Below are positions 12,068 through 22,979 of a stretch of DNA of 64,000 nucleotides, one piece after another; within the stretch, counting starts at the first letter, position 1, and each line of letters starts with the position of its first letter. This DNA comes from Aselliscus stoliczkanus. Taxonomy: Eukaryota; Chordata; Mammalia; Chiroptera; Hipposideridae. The notes beneath the pieces were generated by a model, which worked only from the letters and a program-made list of their open reading frames with translations, was not told the origin of the DNA and made no database searches. The DNA lies in NCBI GenBank assembly GCA_033961575.1, contig CM066728.1, forward strand, positions 97,726,852-97,790,851, read 5' to 3'. The translations under genes were made by a program, and so were the position numbers.

Positions 12068-12656
12068 TGTATGTGTCCCCATTTGGTGCTAAAGGATGGC
12101 TGATTAGTCAATGATGGATAAGTTCCCTCAAGGGAGGAGCGACCTAGACTGACATAGCCACTTGGGAGCCTGTGGATGCCAGTGGGTGCCAGTGGGTGCC
12201 AATAGGAGGAACCATGAGTTGACAGAAATAGGACAGGGGTCCCTTGCTTCAGATTCTGGCAGCCTGCCTGTGAAATGACCTATTGATGTGATAATACCTT
12301 TCCTTTCTGCATTCTTATCAGTAAGCCTTGGCAGAGGAAGCTTCTGTCTCTTAAGAGGTGCATGACAATAACCTCATGGGACCTCTGGTAGGTAATGGCA
12401 ATTTGCAGGCATGGGAAATTAGACCTGGAGATTAATTCTTGGGTGTGAGCCTCACATTCCACAGAAGCTACATTGAACCTTGCTTATGTGTAAGATAATA
12501 AAAGGAGCAGTCAGGCCCAATTCAGGGCTCCAGTCCTCTAGGCTGAGGTCCCCTGGCCCTGAACTGAGTTCTCTCTCATTTGTGTCTCTTTCTCTTTCTT
12601 AACCTTTCACTGTCCCTTCTCCACTCCCACTGCTCTGTCATGTGGGACGTGGCACA
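12068..12656 (+). mobile_element. LTR-like element (candidate solo LTR)
   Basis: A block richer in GC than its surroundings has LTR-like order: a U3-like stretch with small GTGCCAGTGG repeats (12175-12200), an A/T-rich AATAAAA at 12497-12503 serving as possible TATA or poly(A) motif, then a pyrimidine-rich CTCTCTCATTTGTGTCTCTT region and a CTCCACTCCC stretch. Ends are proposed from TG...CA only, and no target duplication was found. No retroviral coding sequence follows. Confidence 0.4.
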
Positions 12657-12659
12657 TCT

Positions 12660-14084
12660 TAAAAAAAATAGGTTTAGTTATTTCATCTACTGCTTTTCAA
12701 CAAATTACTTTCATGTCCTCATAAAACATCTGGTTAAAAGATCTTTCAATCATTTTAAATAAGGAAAGAAAATTGAACCAATGAACCTAAATTAGTATCA
12801 GTAGTCAGTATTTTGTTACTTTAACCTGGTGGAGGAGCTGACATAGACTTTTAAAAAAGGTTTCCACATTTGGGTAAATAATTCACTTTGTGTGCTTTAT
12901 TTCTCATTCTTTAGGACAAATTCTCAATCACACCATTGATTTCTATAAATTAGTAAACAATGACATACCTATGGTCAAAAAATATATATACCAGAATGAG
13001 AAAATATCTTTTGGTGTAACTGACATTATATTTGAAAGATATTATGAACAAAAACACATGTAATATGCATTATCGTTAATATCGATTGCTCTGAACTATC
13101 ACTCTTCTTTCTTATTTTAAACATGTAATTTCTAAGATTATTGTGAGAATAAGCACGATTTATGGGTGAGAATGTGTAGAAAGATACCAATGTATGTTAA
13201 CCACTCAGTCTAGGAATGACTCGTCTTACTTCCCCTAACATACCATTGGAAAGACCTGTATTGGGTCATCTACACAAAAGGTGGGGGGAAAGGGTTAAAT
13301 TGTTTTCTGCCCTGGCCATTATCTCCTGCTTCTCATATCTGTTAGCATTAATGTCTGGTACAGTTAAAGGCCAAATCAGATTCTAGAATGGAAATGGGGT
13401 GTTGCGGAGTGGGAATTTTGAGTGATGGAAGGGGAACAAAAAATTGCAATAAGGATATGCCATAATTCAATTAGCTATAATATTTAGGGTGGATAGTCAT
13501 TATTTTGAGTTGTTACATGTATTTAGGGATATAAAGAGTGATTTTTTTAAAGAACACTGTTACATTGAGATTTATTTGATAATGATATTAATAATTTCAT
13601 ATGATGAATACTTTTTAAAGCCATATAATAAAAAACTTTAATGTCATCTACTTACAAAGATAATAAAAGCTGCTTTTTATTTAAATAATGCAATATATCC
13701 ATTAAAGAAGAAATTTAAAAAATCTAAATTAAACTATGAGGTAATTTCTAAACAAATCATATTGGAAAATAAAAACATTAAAATAAAGCTTGAATTTTTA
13801 AATAAATGATGCATATGTTCACATTTTTAAACCATATATATTAAAAAACAAACTAAGCCTCATGTCTGAATTCTTCAGTGTGAGTTTCGATAAAGAATGT
13901 ATGCATGATATATTATTGATTTTAATGAATTTTTGTTCTATATATCTTCCAAAACACTCAAAAATCTTATAAGCATATTAACTGATAAATATTTTAAAAT
14001 ATTCACATTAGGAAAAATTACTTGGTGTCAAAGATAAAATTTGCCTCTCACATGTCAATGCTAATCTTGGTTTTCTAGTACCTA
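12660..14084. other. Unique AT-rich noncoding DNA
   Basis: No repeat recognised with confidence. The stretch around 13200-13430 is slightly less AT-rich but has no coding signature. Confidence 0.5.
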
Positions 14085-14310
14085 CATGCCAAAAAAATGT
14101 ATACACATTTTATGAAATGTTATCTTTGCTCAAGCAGTAGTTTGCCATAATCAGAAGTGTCTGGACTCTAATGGTAACCACTTTGAGCACCTCTTGTAAT
14201 TGCAGATGTCAAATGTGACTTGGATTCATCTTTCATTATCGGTATATGTTATAACAATTAATATATTTTTTTCCTTTTTTAAAATAATATATACTTTTTT
14301 TGGCACCCTG
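14085..14310 (+). mobile_element. Mariner-like MITE, copy 1 of 2
   Basis: Terminal inverted repeats: left CATGCCAAAAAAATGTATAC, right (complement) CAGGGTGCCAAAAAAAGTAT. A TA precedes the left end, the target expected for Tc1/mariner insertion. Inside, positions around 14140-14199 read in frame to ...NQKCLDSNGNHFEHLL followed by a stop, a C-terminus typical of mariner-family transposases as I recall them. About 80% similar to the copy at 59800-60034. It therefore looks like a deletion derivative keeping the 3' end of the transposase gene and both ends; it cannot move on its own. Confidence 0.8.
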
Positions 14311-14436
14311 TGTGTGTAATTCAAATGCAATGTTTTTTAAATTCTATTTGTATATGATAATCACTCTAAATTATTATTTTTGATATAGCCTATATTTATG
14401 TGTGTATGTTCCTTTGTGTATGTGTGCATTTTTTTG

Positions 14437-14439
<3 letters not shown>

Positions 14440-14472
<33 letters not shown>

Positions 14473-14479
14473 ACACACA
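14440..14479. repeat. (CA)n microsatellite
   Basis: About 17 CA units, interrupted by one extra C near 14471, preceded by a TGTG-rich stretch. Confidence 0.95.
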
Positions 14480-14499
14480 TACATTTGTCTCCTTTTATT

Positions 14500-16029
14500 A
14501 ATTAAAAGAAAATGCTAACTTTGCTTAACTTAACTGTGGTGTAATTTCATAGAGTATGAGCTTAGAGAATGAGTTTCACTGAGAATTAGAGTTTCAGAAA
14601 TACTCACGAAAATTATCTTTCAGGACAAAGATTGAAATCCCAAGTCAAAGTAGTTAGGATAGGGATAGAGCAGAATAGAGAGAAACTCTCTTCACAGTGA
14701 AAGCTTGGGAAGGCTCTGGACCACAGAGGTAACATGTCTTGCTTAAATGATAAGACCATTATAAAGTTTTAGTTGCTCTCTTTGAAATTAAGTACTCAAA
14801 TCAACTGGCTAAGTGATTTAATCAAATGTGAAATCTGGAGATTGCATTTTCATTACCTACAATGCAGAAATAAACTGAATAAATTGCTTTGAAAATCTTT
14901 AATAAGTACATAAATCAAATCATTATATATGTAAGAGACAAATTCTATTTCTCTATGAATACTTTCAATATTTATGATCATTTTTCTTATTTTACTTAAA
15001 TTAATTTTTTATGCATTACATAATACCGAGAACAATGTGGGAAAAGTTGTTTTAATATTTGAAGATGACAAATTCCATCAATAATGTGTTTGTTACTTTA
15101 ACATAGACTGAATTTGTTTATTTTTATTTCCTTTTAAACTGAAACAATCAATTTTATTCTTTACAAATAACTTCAAATTTTCGAAGTCACTATAAAATAA
15201 ATCATGAAAAGTTATGCTGTACAATCTATCAGAAATAACATATCTGTATGCTATAGAACTTTGGAAGAATAAGAAAATAAAATTTAGAGTTACCCAACAA
15301 CACTACAGAGTCATACACCATCCTACAGATACAGTGACATGAAGTTAAATTTAATTTACTGAAACTTAAATAAAATTAGGAATTTACTTTTCTGTCATAC
15401 TATCCATACTCCAAGTTCTCAATAGCCACATGTGACTAGCAGCTATGATATAGGACAGTGCAGATACAGAACATTTTCTTCATGACAGTATTTTCTAGTG
15501 GGACAGAGCATTAATAGGCTTGCTAATCAAAAGCAGTTTTTTTTAATATTAAGAGTTCATTATTATAGTTCTTAGAGTTTCTGAATTATAAAAATCTGTA
15601 ATCAAAATTAAAATTAGGTGAGTTAGAAAAAGCAAGGATTAGGTGTTGATTGTACAAAATTATCTGTACAATATATGTGAATTCAGTCAATATTCTCTTT
15701 CCATGTGGAGTTTTATTGGTTAAAATTGCATTAGTATTTTTACATATGAAAGTTTTATAATAGATCATTCAGTTAGACTCACTTAACTCTCATAAATTTC
15801 AAGTTGCTTAACTTTTGCACAGTATATAGCAGGCCCTGCTTTCCAGAGGGTACCAGCAGCCCATTTCAGCATTTATAGTTACTGTTGGAATCCGGATGGC
15901 AGCTATAGTTCTAGGATAGTAACATTAAATTTGCTTCTAATTAGTCATAATTATCAATTGATAGTGTTGTTCTGTGAACTTTTGGGACTGACTCAGAATA
16001 TGAAGAAATACAGAATATTAAATATGAGC
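14500..16029. other. Unique AT-rich noncoding DNA
   Basis: No repeat, RNA or coding feature recognised. Frames are short and stop-rich. Confidence 0.5.
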
Positions 16030-16030
16030 T

Positions 16031-16441
16031 TAATATTTTCTTTTTTTTTTTTTTAAGATTTTATTGGGGGATTGGGGAAGGGGAAAAGCCAAGTTGTTGT
16101 CCTTTAGTCTTAGTTGTGGAGGGTGCAGCTAGCTCAGCTCCAAGTCCAGTTGCCATCCAGCCACCCGTCAGCAGCTCAGGGCAGCTCAGCTCAAGGTGCC
16201 GTGTTCAATCTTAGTTGTGGGTGGGCATAGTTCACCATCCCATGTGGGAATCGAACCTACAACCTTGTTGTTAGGGGCACGTTCTCTCACCAGCTGAGCC
16301 ATCATGGCACCTATTGGCAGCTCAGCGGCAGCTCAGCTCAGGTGCAGCTCACTGGTCCATGGTGGGAATTGAACCCATGACTCTGTTGCTCAGAGCTTGT
16401 GCTCAACCAATTGAGCCACTCGGCCAGCCCCTAATATTTTC
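16031..16441 (-). mobile_element. Dimeric Rhin-like SINE with 10-bp target duplication
   Basis: TAATATTTTC occurs at 16031-16040 and 16432-16441. On the complement the element starts GGGGCTGGCCGAGTGGCTCA with a first tRNA head (GGGTTCAATTCCCACC B-box), then a second head with GGTTCGATTCCCACATGGGA (plus-strand 16240-16259), then a body ending CAATAAAATCTT and an A-run. Two heads in one unit make it a dimer. The layout matches what I recall of Rhin-1-type SINEs of rhinolophoid bats. Confidence 0.88.
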
Positions 16442-17448
16442 AATTGAGTATCTTCCCAATTTAAAAATTATTACTTGATACTCTGATAATTAGAATTCAG
16501 AGATTTTGTGTTATATCTAAAATGCCTACCATTTTATTTTGAAATTGTATTTATCAATTGGTTCTTAAATTTGGTAACATATGGATACCCAAACTTCAGA
16601 TCTTACACTATTCAATAGATGTAAGAGGTTAGTGCAATGATGTTTATAGGTTTAAATACTACTTAGGAAAAGAAAAAAGAAAAAAAAGGAGTGGGTTTAG
16701 AGAATTATAAAAAATAAATTTATAATAGTTTGAATCACTTAATACGAAACAGGGATATCTCTCAGTAGGTGGGTGCATTATTGGAAATGTTGAACTGAGG
16801 CGACTTAAACTTAAAGATTTTCAGTCATTATTTCTCTGAAATAAAACTGTAAATCTGCTGTTAAAATATATAATATTAATTAATTCACTCTTATCCCCCA
16901 ATCAAGAGAAAGAATGGAGAGATTTAGGAACTCGTGATTTTTTAATTATCAGCATAGAGTTCTCTTCATGTCGTGATTTCCATTTATGTTCAAAGCATGC
17001 TGAAAATCTCACTGTTTCACCAGGAGAGCAAAGTAAATTGCAACAGAATTCAATTTGGGAGTCTGTGAAGCAATTAAACACTAAAACAGACAAGCAGTAG
17101 GGGACTCTTTCAACTCAGGAGAATACATTAAGAATGATGTTGACACAGTTAATTTAAAGAGAAATTTTTATGTGTAGGCTCAGATGGATAGTTTGTGGAG
17201 CACAACAAAATTTCATAATGAGTATATTCTAGAATTGTACCTAAAATCTAATTACATCTCAAATAGAATAATATAAACACATGTGCTCTATTTAAATGGG
17301 CTATTGGTAATTTTAGATTATATAATCTCTCTTGTGTCATAACACAATCCAGATTAGATGCACAATAAAGGTTGTACATGTTTCAAATGTAGTTTAAAAG
17401 TCTCAAATTATAAATATGAAGTAACATATTAAACAAGTGTGTGTGAAC

Positions 17449-17490
<42 letters not shown>

Positions 17491-17918
17491 TATATGGTGT
17501 TTATTTCCTTAGAGCCTTTTAAAAAAAATTCAGCAAATATATATCAAATGTTTACCGAATACCTATATTTAATGTTCAGGAAAATGAAAGACAGAGTCCC
17601 TGGTTCTTGTCATTGATGAAAACACAGTCTCTTTAGGGAGACTGATTTATGTAGAAAGACTGTAGGGAAAATATTATAATCTAGGAATGAAGGAACTTTC
17701 TTGAAACATGATTAAACTACTAATTTTTTAAACTAGGTTATCATTATCCTTTAGGATTATCTTTGAGAATAGCTCCTCCAAGCACAAATGTGATGACTCA
17801 GCCTAGGTCTTCCACATGAAGTCTTATAACTAAACTCCAAGCTTCCAGCCCTGCCACCAACAAGGTTATTACAAATGGCCATGGATTTTAGAAAAGATCT
17901 TTCTAAAATGATTCACCT
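16442..17918. other. AT-rich noncoding DNA with (TG)n
   Basis: Contains a TG run at 17453-17489. The rest is unassigned. A 63-codon minus frame at 16902-17093 shows no domain. Confidence 0.5.
17453..17489. repeat. (TG)n microsatellite
   Basis: About 18 uninterrupted TG units preceded by GTGTGTGAACGTGAG. Confidence 0.95.
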
Positions 17919-18071
17919 AAAAACATCAAATTCCGGGCTGTCAGAGTGGCGCGGTGGTTAAGCGCTGGCTTGGGAAGCCAGTGGCCCCGGTTCGGTCCAC
18001 ATATGAGGGCCAGTGACACTGCCCTCAAAAAAAAAAAAAAAAAAAGAAGTAGACATCAAAAACATCAAATT
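17919..18071 (+). mobile_element. Short head-type SINE with 14-bp target duplication
   Basis: AAAAACATCAAATT at 17919-17932 and 18058-18071. The body starts CCGGGCTGTCAGAGTGGCGC, has the paired GCTGGCTTGGGAAGCCAG arm, a B-box GGTTCGGTCC lacking one T, and ends CTGCCCTC plus about 21 A. Insertion follows a T before AAAAA, consistent with L1 endonuclease. Confidence 0.93.
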
Positions 18072-19009
18072 GCTTCCTATCTGTTTATAAGACTACCTCC
18101 AAAACTTGACTAGTCTCCAGAGTCATGTGGGTTTTCCTTAAAGATACATGCATTCCTAGACCAGAACTAGAGAATCAAAAACTCCAAGAAGTACCCTTGG
18201 GATCTTTACAATCAACAAGTGATGTACTTAAGAAGTACAGCTTCCTAGTGTTCAGAAGCATTAGTTATGCCAGCCTGTGCCCAGTCAGAAACCACAGCAG
18301 AGACTGCAGCAGAATTTTAAAGAGATAATACAAGGAATTATTAATTAGACACAAGGTTTTTAATCTAGATAACTGAAACATAAAAAGAGGACTCTCAGAT
18401 ACCATTGAAGTATGAACTGAAGAAGCAGCTACTAACTCTAGTGCTTAGGACATAAAAGGAAGTATGGTAGTTGTAATAATTCAAACTTAGAACTTTCTAG
18501 AAGGACACTCCGAAGCTGAAATTCAGGCCTCTGAGACCCAGGTTACACTCTGGCTACTGCTACTAGCTGTTGGATAAGAAGAGGCCCCTCCCCCTGGTCC
18601 AGAGCGGACACTCACACCTCTCTTCAGGGCAATAGCCTGTGCGGATAGCTCTGAGGCTGAGCACAGTAAAGCTGGTTTTACACAGTGGAGACACTGAGGA
18701 CTTGATTCAGCAAATGTCAGATAAATGAATCGATGCCCCTGAGATACAGAAGCATTTCTGGGCTGCTGCCCATTGCAAGAAGAAGGCCATAAAGAGCTCA
18801 CAGGAAATACCCAGGAGACATAATTGTCATCCTCTTTTTCTGAACTTCCAGTCTCAGCCTAGTACTCCCTGTTGCATAGCCTCGCATAAACCCAGCTGGA
18901 AAAGAAGCAATGTGGTTCGCAGAGTCCCAGCATCAGAAAACCAAAGGAGAGCATTGAAGGGTGGGTTTGGAGCTGATAAACAAGTGCTTAAAGACTGGCA
19001 CACTGGTCT

Positions 19010-19012
<3 letters not shown>
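18072..19012. other. Noncoding DNA, possible MER5-like scrap near 18170-18265
   Basis: The stretch 18170-18265 has the order of a MER5-type hAT remnant, but the match is weak and from memory. 18520-18830 is less AT-rich and carries a 92-codon minus frame with no recognisable domain. Confidence 0.3.

Positions 19013-19077
<65 letters not shown>
19013..19077. repeat. (GA)n microsatellite, about 32 units
   Basis: Uninterrupted GA run of about 64 bp. Chance open frames on both strands (RERERE / SLSLSL) come from it. Confidence 0.97.
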
Positions 19078-19509
19078 CATTAGAATCACAAAAGCCTACA
19101 TGCTTTATATATGATCTGTCTATTGGCAGTCCATTAAATGCAGCACTTGTCAAGCTCCAATCTGTACATCTATTATAAACTATTTAACCATTTACACATT
19201 TACTATGAAAGATCATTCAAGCCTTACCACCTTTATTCTCTTTGCTTTGTCTTCCTACAGTGAACCTTCTCTTTCTACCTGAAAAACATCATTTTCCAGG
19301 ATTCTGTCTCATTTCAACTCGCCCAAAAGGCTATTTTGACCCATACTTTGCAGCCTTATTAACATTTATGAATACATAAATATATGTTAATGCATAATAT
19401 TTGTACATGTATATATGTAAATACCTGTAAATAAATATGTGTACACATATATAAACATACACATATACTTGTATAATATTCCATACTGTCAGTATTTTGT
19501 TTAGCTTAC

Positions 19510-19531
19510 TAGGTTGCAAGTTTGCAACCTA
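19510..19531. repeat. Perfect 10-bp-arm palindrome
   Basis: Arms TAGGTTGCAA and TTGCAACCTA around a 2-nt GT spacer, inside anonymous AT-rich DNA. Confidence 0.85.
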
Positions 19532-19539
19532 TGCACTTC

Positions 19540-20584
19540 CTTCACACCTTCAAAATATAATCTCTTTCAAAACAAGTCATATTATCCTTTTGATTTCAAG
19601 GCTTAAAAAAGTGTCTGACATGTGGCAGGTAATGAGATTATATTTTTAATGAAAGAATTAAGATATTTAAAATAAGCATATATTGAAGAACTCAGACAAT
19701 TAAATATCCTTAGAAAATGATGAATATTTTAGTAGTAGTATTTCCGTAGGAAGAATGCCAAAAAGCAGTCATAAATAGACAGGACTCAATCAAAGATAGA
19801 TTCCCTGTAAAATATCTCACACAAAATCTATTTTTTAATTATAAACTTACCTAGGTAATGAATGTAACTGTGAAGAATAAAAATGCATAATGACAAAAAC
19901 AACAAAAAGCATTACTTTAATTTGAGAATTAGAAATATAGAAAAATAAATATCTATTCATAATGAAATATTTTATATATTTTCCCTCATTAATGTGTGTT
20001 AAGCCTGTTGTATATGCAAGGCAGTGTATGTTATTAGAAAATATGGTTGTGTTCAACAGGAAAGGAACACAATTCTGGATGAAATGAATTTTTATGTCTA
20101 AGCTGAGCCTTGAATAATTACTTTTAAGGAAAGTGTAGCTAATTTAACTTTATTAATACAATTCTCTAATGTTAAAAACAAAGAAACAAAGAAAACATAA
20201 ACAATAACGAAAAAAAAAATACGGACAGGAAAATTTCCCAGCCCCCATGAAAAGAAAAATAGATGATTTAACAATTAAGGATTTTAATTCAAGAATTCTG
20301 TGGCCAAGTGTCGTTTAGAAATGTGCCAAGGCAACAAATTACATACAGTGGCAGACACACTGTCATTAAACCCCATGCGCTTTCTGTTGAACCACATTCT
20401 TATTATCAGAAAAGCAACGTGTTTTTAAACACAAAGCCATATTCTGCACAGTTCCTTCGGACAAAGAAACTGTGTATCAGTGCAAATGGCAGCCATTCAT
20501 GGTGAGAAAATGGAATCTCTCTTTGCCTCTGTGTGTCCTCAAAGCCAAATATATAATAATACTGAAATTAAACTTTTTCTAAAT
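19540..20584. other. Noncoding DNA with a 65-codon open island
   Basis: Mostly AT-rich. 20290-20510 has near-balanced composition and one open frame (20308-20505) running into GGTGAGAAAA, which looks like a splice donor. No family is recognisable, so I do not call a gene. Confidence 0.4.
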
Positions 20585-20741
20585 GCACTTTCATTCTGGA
20601 AAATCTTAATTGGCCGAACAGGTTCCTTATTTTGTGTATGTATCAACAATTGGTGATAGATTTGATCTTTCCTTTGGTAGTTTCCTGTGTTGAAATTGAT
20701 TAAATATAGCATAGTTTAACCCAGTGGTCTCAGAGGTCTTC
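20585..20741 (+). repeat. Left arm of a ~150-bp inverted repeat
   Basis: Shares about 85% identity with the reverse complement of 22142-22300. Key shared blocks: AAATCTTAATTGGC, ATGTATCAACA, CCTTTGGTAGTTTC, TGTTGAAATTGATTAAATAT, CCAGTGGT and TCAGAG. Similarity fades inside after 20741 and outside before about 20590. Confidence 0.85.
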
Positions 20742-20820
20742 AATTCTAGAAAAAAAATTATCTTCAGGACCCAGTTCAAGCATAAAGCTCAAAAAGGCCC
20801 ATATTTTTAGGTCCTCAAAA

Positions 20821-20968
20821 ATCCTATCATTCTCAGGACTGGCCGAGCGGCGCGGTGGATAAGTGCTGGCTTGGGAAGCCAGCGGCCCCGGTTCAGTTCC
20901 ACATATGAGGGCCTGTCACACTGCCCTCAAAAAACAAACCAAAAAAAAAAAAATATCCTGCCATTCTC
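20821..20968 (+). mobile_element. Short head-type SINE with imperfect target duplication
   Basis: ATCCTATCATTCTC (20821-20834) versus ATCCTGCCATTCTC (20955-20968), 12 of 14 matching. Head begins AGGACTGGCCGAGCGGCGCG; tail CCCTCAAAAAACAAACC plus A-run. It inserted between the two inverted arms. Confidence 0.9.
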
Positions 20969-21084
20969 TAAAGTGAAATGACTCTGCAAGTCATTAAATG
21001 TGTCCAGATGGGTTAGAACGTAAGCTTTTCCATAGTCAGGAGCCATATGCAGGAAGACATCTATGAGACTTGGTAAGGAGTCTC

Positions 21085-21275
21085 CATTTCATTCTTTTTT
21101 TTTTTTTAACTAAAATTTATTGGGGTGACAGTGGTTAGTGACATTACATAGGTTTCAAGTGTACAGTTCTATAATACATCATCTATATATCACATTGTGT
21201 GTTCACCACCCAGAGTCAGTTCTCCTTCCATCACCATATATTTGACTCCCATTACCCTCTTATACATTTCATTCT
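21085..21275 (-). mobile_element. 5'-truncated LINE 3' end with 11-bp target duplication
   Basis: CATTTCATTCT at 21085-21095 and 21265-21275 bracket 169 bp that start with a T-run and TAACTAAAATTTATTGGGGT and contain CATTGTGTGTTCACCACCC. This sequence recurs, diverged, at 28970-29045 and is familiar as a bat-genome repeat that I take to be an L1 3' end. Sub-family not certain. Confidence 0.75.
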
Positions 21276-21360
21276 AATTGAACTTGAAGATATTGAAAGG
21301 TTGGAATCAGAAGCAGAAAAATCAAATGAAAAATATAAATTTTAAAGACCATCCTTTGCA

Positions 21361-21500
21361 ACATCCTTGGATGTAAACTAAATTTATTTTGGCAACCATT
21401 TCACCATCTATACATATTTTAAATCATTATGTTGTACACCTAAAAGTAATGCAATGTTATATGTCAATTATATCTTAATAAAAAATAATGAGCATCCTTG
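21361..21500 (+). mobile_element. 5'-truncated LINE 3' end
   Basis: Contains ATCATTATGTTGTACACCTA and TATGTCAATTATATCTTAAT and ends in AATAAAAAATAA, an arrangement known from L1 3' ends of laurasiatherian mammals. A short CATCCTTG repeat (21362-21369 / 21493-21500) may be the target duplication. Confidence 0.65.
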
Positions 21501-21883
21501 AAATACCTTAATAAAGTATTAGAAAATATCAAAATTGACATCCAGGAGAATAAGCAGGATGTCGCTTTAATCCAGTGGTTCGATAACAGCCTAGATGATA
21601 AGTCAGCAGAATGTTGAAAAATTGATGAATTGGAGAATTTTTCTGAAGAAAAAAGGTACATTAATTTAAATGTTTTCAGTGATGGTAATACAGTAATTAA
21701 GTATTTGACAAACACAAGGAGGTTACTGACATCTATAAAGTCATTTACAAGTTAAAAAAAAAATAAAACTAAGAAGCAACAAAAGTATATGGCACAGTTA
21801 ATCATTCCTATAACTTTATTTGTGCATGCTGTGTCTAAAATCCGTGGCCATCCAGGTAATCAATTGTAGATGTATTTCCCTAA

Positions 21884-22032
21884 TATTAAAAAAAAGTCAG
21901 GGGACCGGCCAAGTGGCGCGGTGGTTAAGCGCTGGCTTGGGAAGCCAGCGGCCCCGGTTCGGTTCCACATATGAGGGCCAGTGACACTGCCCTCAAAAAA
22001 ATAAAAGTATTAAAAAAAAAAAAAAGCCAGGA
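21884..22032 (+). mobile_element. Short head-type SINE, near-consensus copy
   Basis: GGACCGGCCAAGTGGCGCGG with a perfect GCTGGC/GCCAGC stem and intact B-box GGTTCGGTTCC, ending CTGCCCTC and an A-rich tail. The flanks TATTAAAAAAAAGTCAGG and TATTAAAA...GCCAGG suggest a target duplication whose A-run expanded on the right. One of the best-preserved short copies. Confidence 0.92.
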
Positions 22033-22141
22033 GCATCAGTAAAATTTATAGAGCATAGCCATAGATTGGATCAGCTTAGAAGTACATAAAACAAGAAGTC
22101 CAAAGCAGACCAGGAGGGACAAACTGCAAATATTTAACTAT

Positions 22142-22300
22142 GGAAGATCTCTGACACCACTGGTTTAAACTGCTCTATATTTAATCAATTTCAACACAAG
22201 AAACTACCAAAGGGAGGATGAAATCTGTCAGCTGTTGATACATACACACAAAAAGGAACGTGTTCTGCCAATTAAGATTTCACAGAATTAAATGTAAAAT
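22142..22300 (-). repeat. Right arm of the ~150-bp inverted repeat
   Basis: Reverse complement of the left arm at 20585-20741. The reverse complement shows GTTGAAATTGATTAAATATA, GTATGTATCAACAG and GAAATCTTAATTGGC in the same order. Arms are about 1.4 kb apart; the core is filled by one anonymous sequence plus two SINEs and two LINE tails. Confidence 0.85.
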
Positions 22301-22918
22301 GCAAATTTCATGTCAAAATAGATGGTATTCTAAGGCACATTACAATTAATAAGCAAATAAATTATTTATCTGTGTCCACATAATGGCATTCACAAGCATC
22401 TTTTGAGATTAATCTTAGGACAGATACTATATGACTCAATTAATTTTGTTGTGTGTAAACACAGTAATTGGAAATAAATTACAAGATTATATATTTTAAA
22501 TAATGCTTTACTTTTTGCACCTTAATAATGATATATACAAAAAAAAAAAAAAAAAAACTACGCCAAACCGACTAAAATATGCTGAAACACCACAGAGCAT
22601 ATAGCAAACTACCATAATGAACCCGAAACTCTCCACTAAAATGAAAGTGACAACACAAAAAGCCTCAGGGCAGAACTTCTACCTGATTTGTGGGAAATAA
22701 AAGGGACAGTTTTATTCCAGGATATGTGCTTATTTTCCAGTATGTAGGAATTGATAGGCAATTTTAAATTCCTTGCAATCTGATTGCATTTGAGAAATAA
22801 TTTAAAAGTCAATAGTATTGTATGTACAGATCATGTTATCACAAACATATTCATCATATTGATGATATTTAGTTTGTGTTTGCATTTTTTCAGGATATTT
22901 TGCCTCCATATGTTTTCT
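22301..22918. other. Noncoding AT-rich DNA with A-run
   Basis: Contains an A19 run near 22540. Nothing else is recognised. Confidence 0.5.
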
Positions 22919-22959
<41 letters not shown>

Positions 22960-22960
22960 G
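22919..22960. repeat. Compound (TG)n(TA)n microsatellite
   Basis: About seven TG units followed by about 13 TA units, ending TATGCATGC. Confidence 0.95.
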
Positions 22961-22979
22961 CATGCTTGAACTCTTTATG

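Noticed and set aside
17940..18030. tRNA-like segment with clear A- and B-box
   Set aside because: It is the head of a SINE, not a tRNA gene: no CCA-ready acceptor stem, and an A-tail and target duplication follow.
18854..19178. Frames with SLSLSL / RERERE runs on both strands
   Set aside because: Generated by the (GA)n microsatellite.
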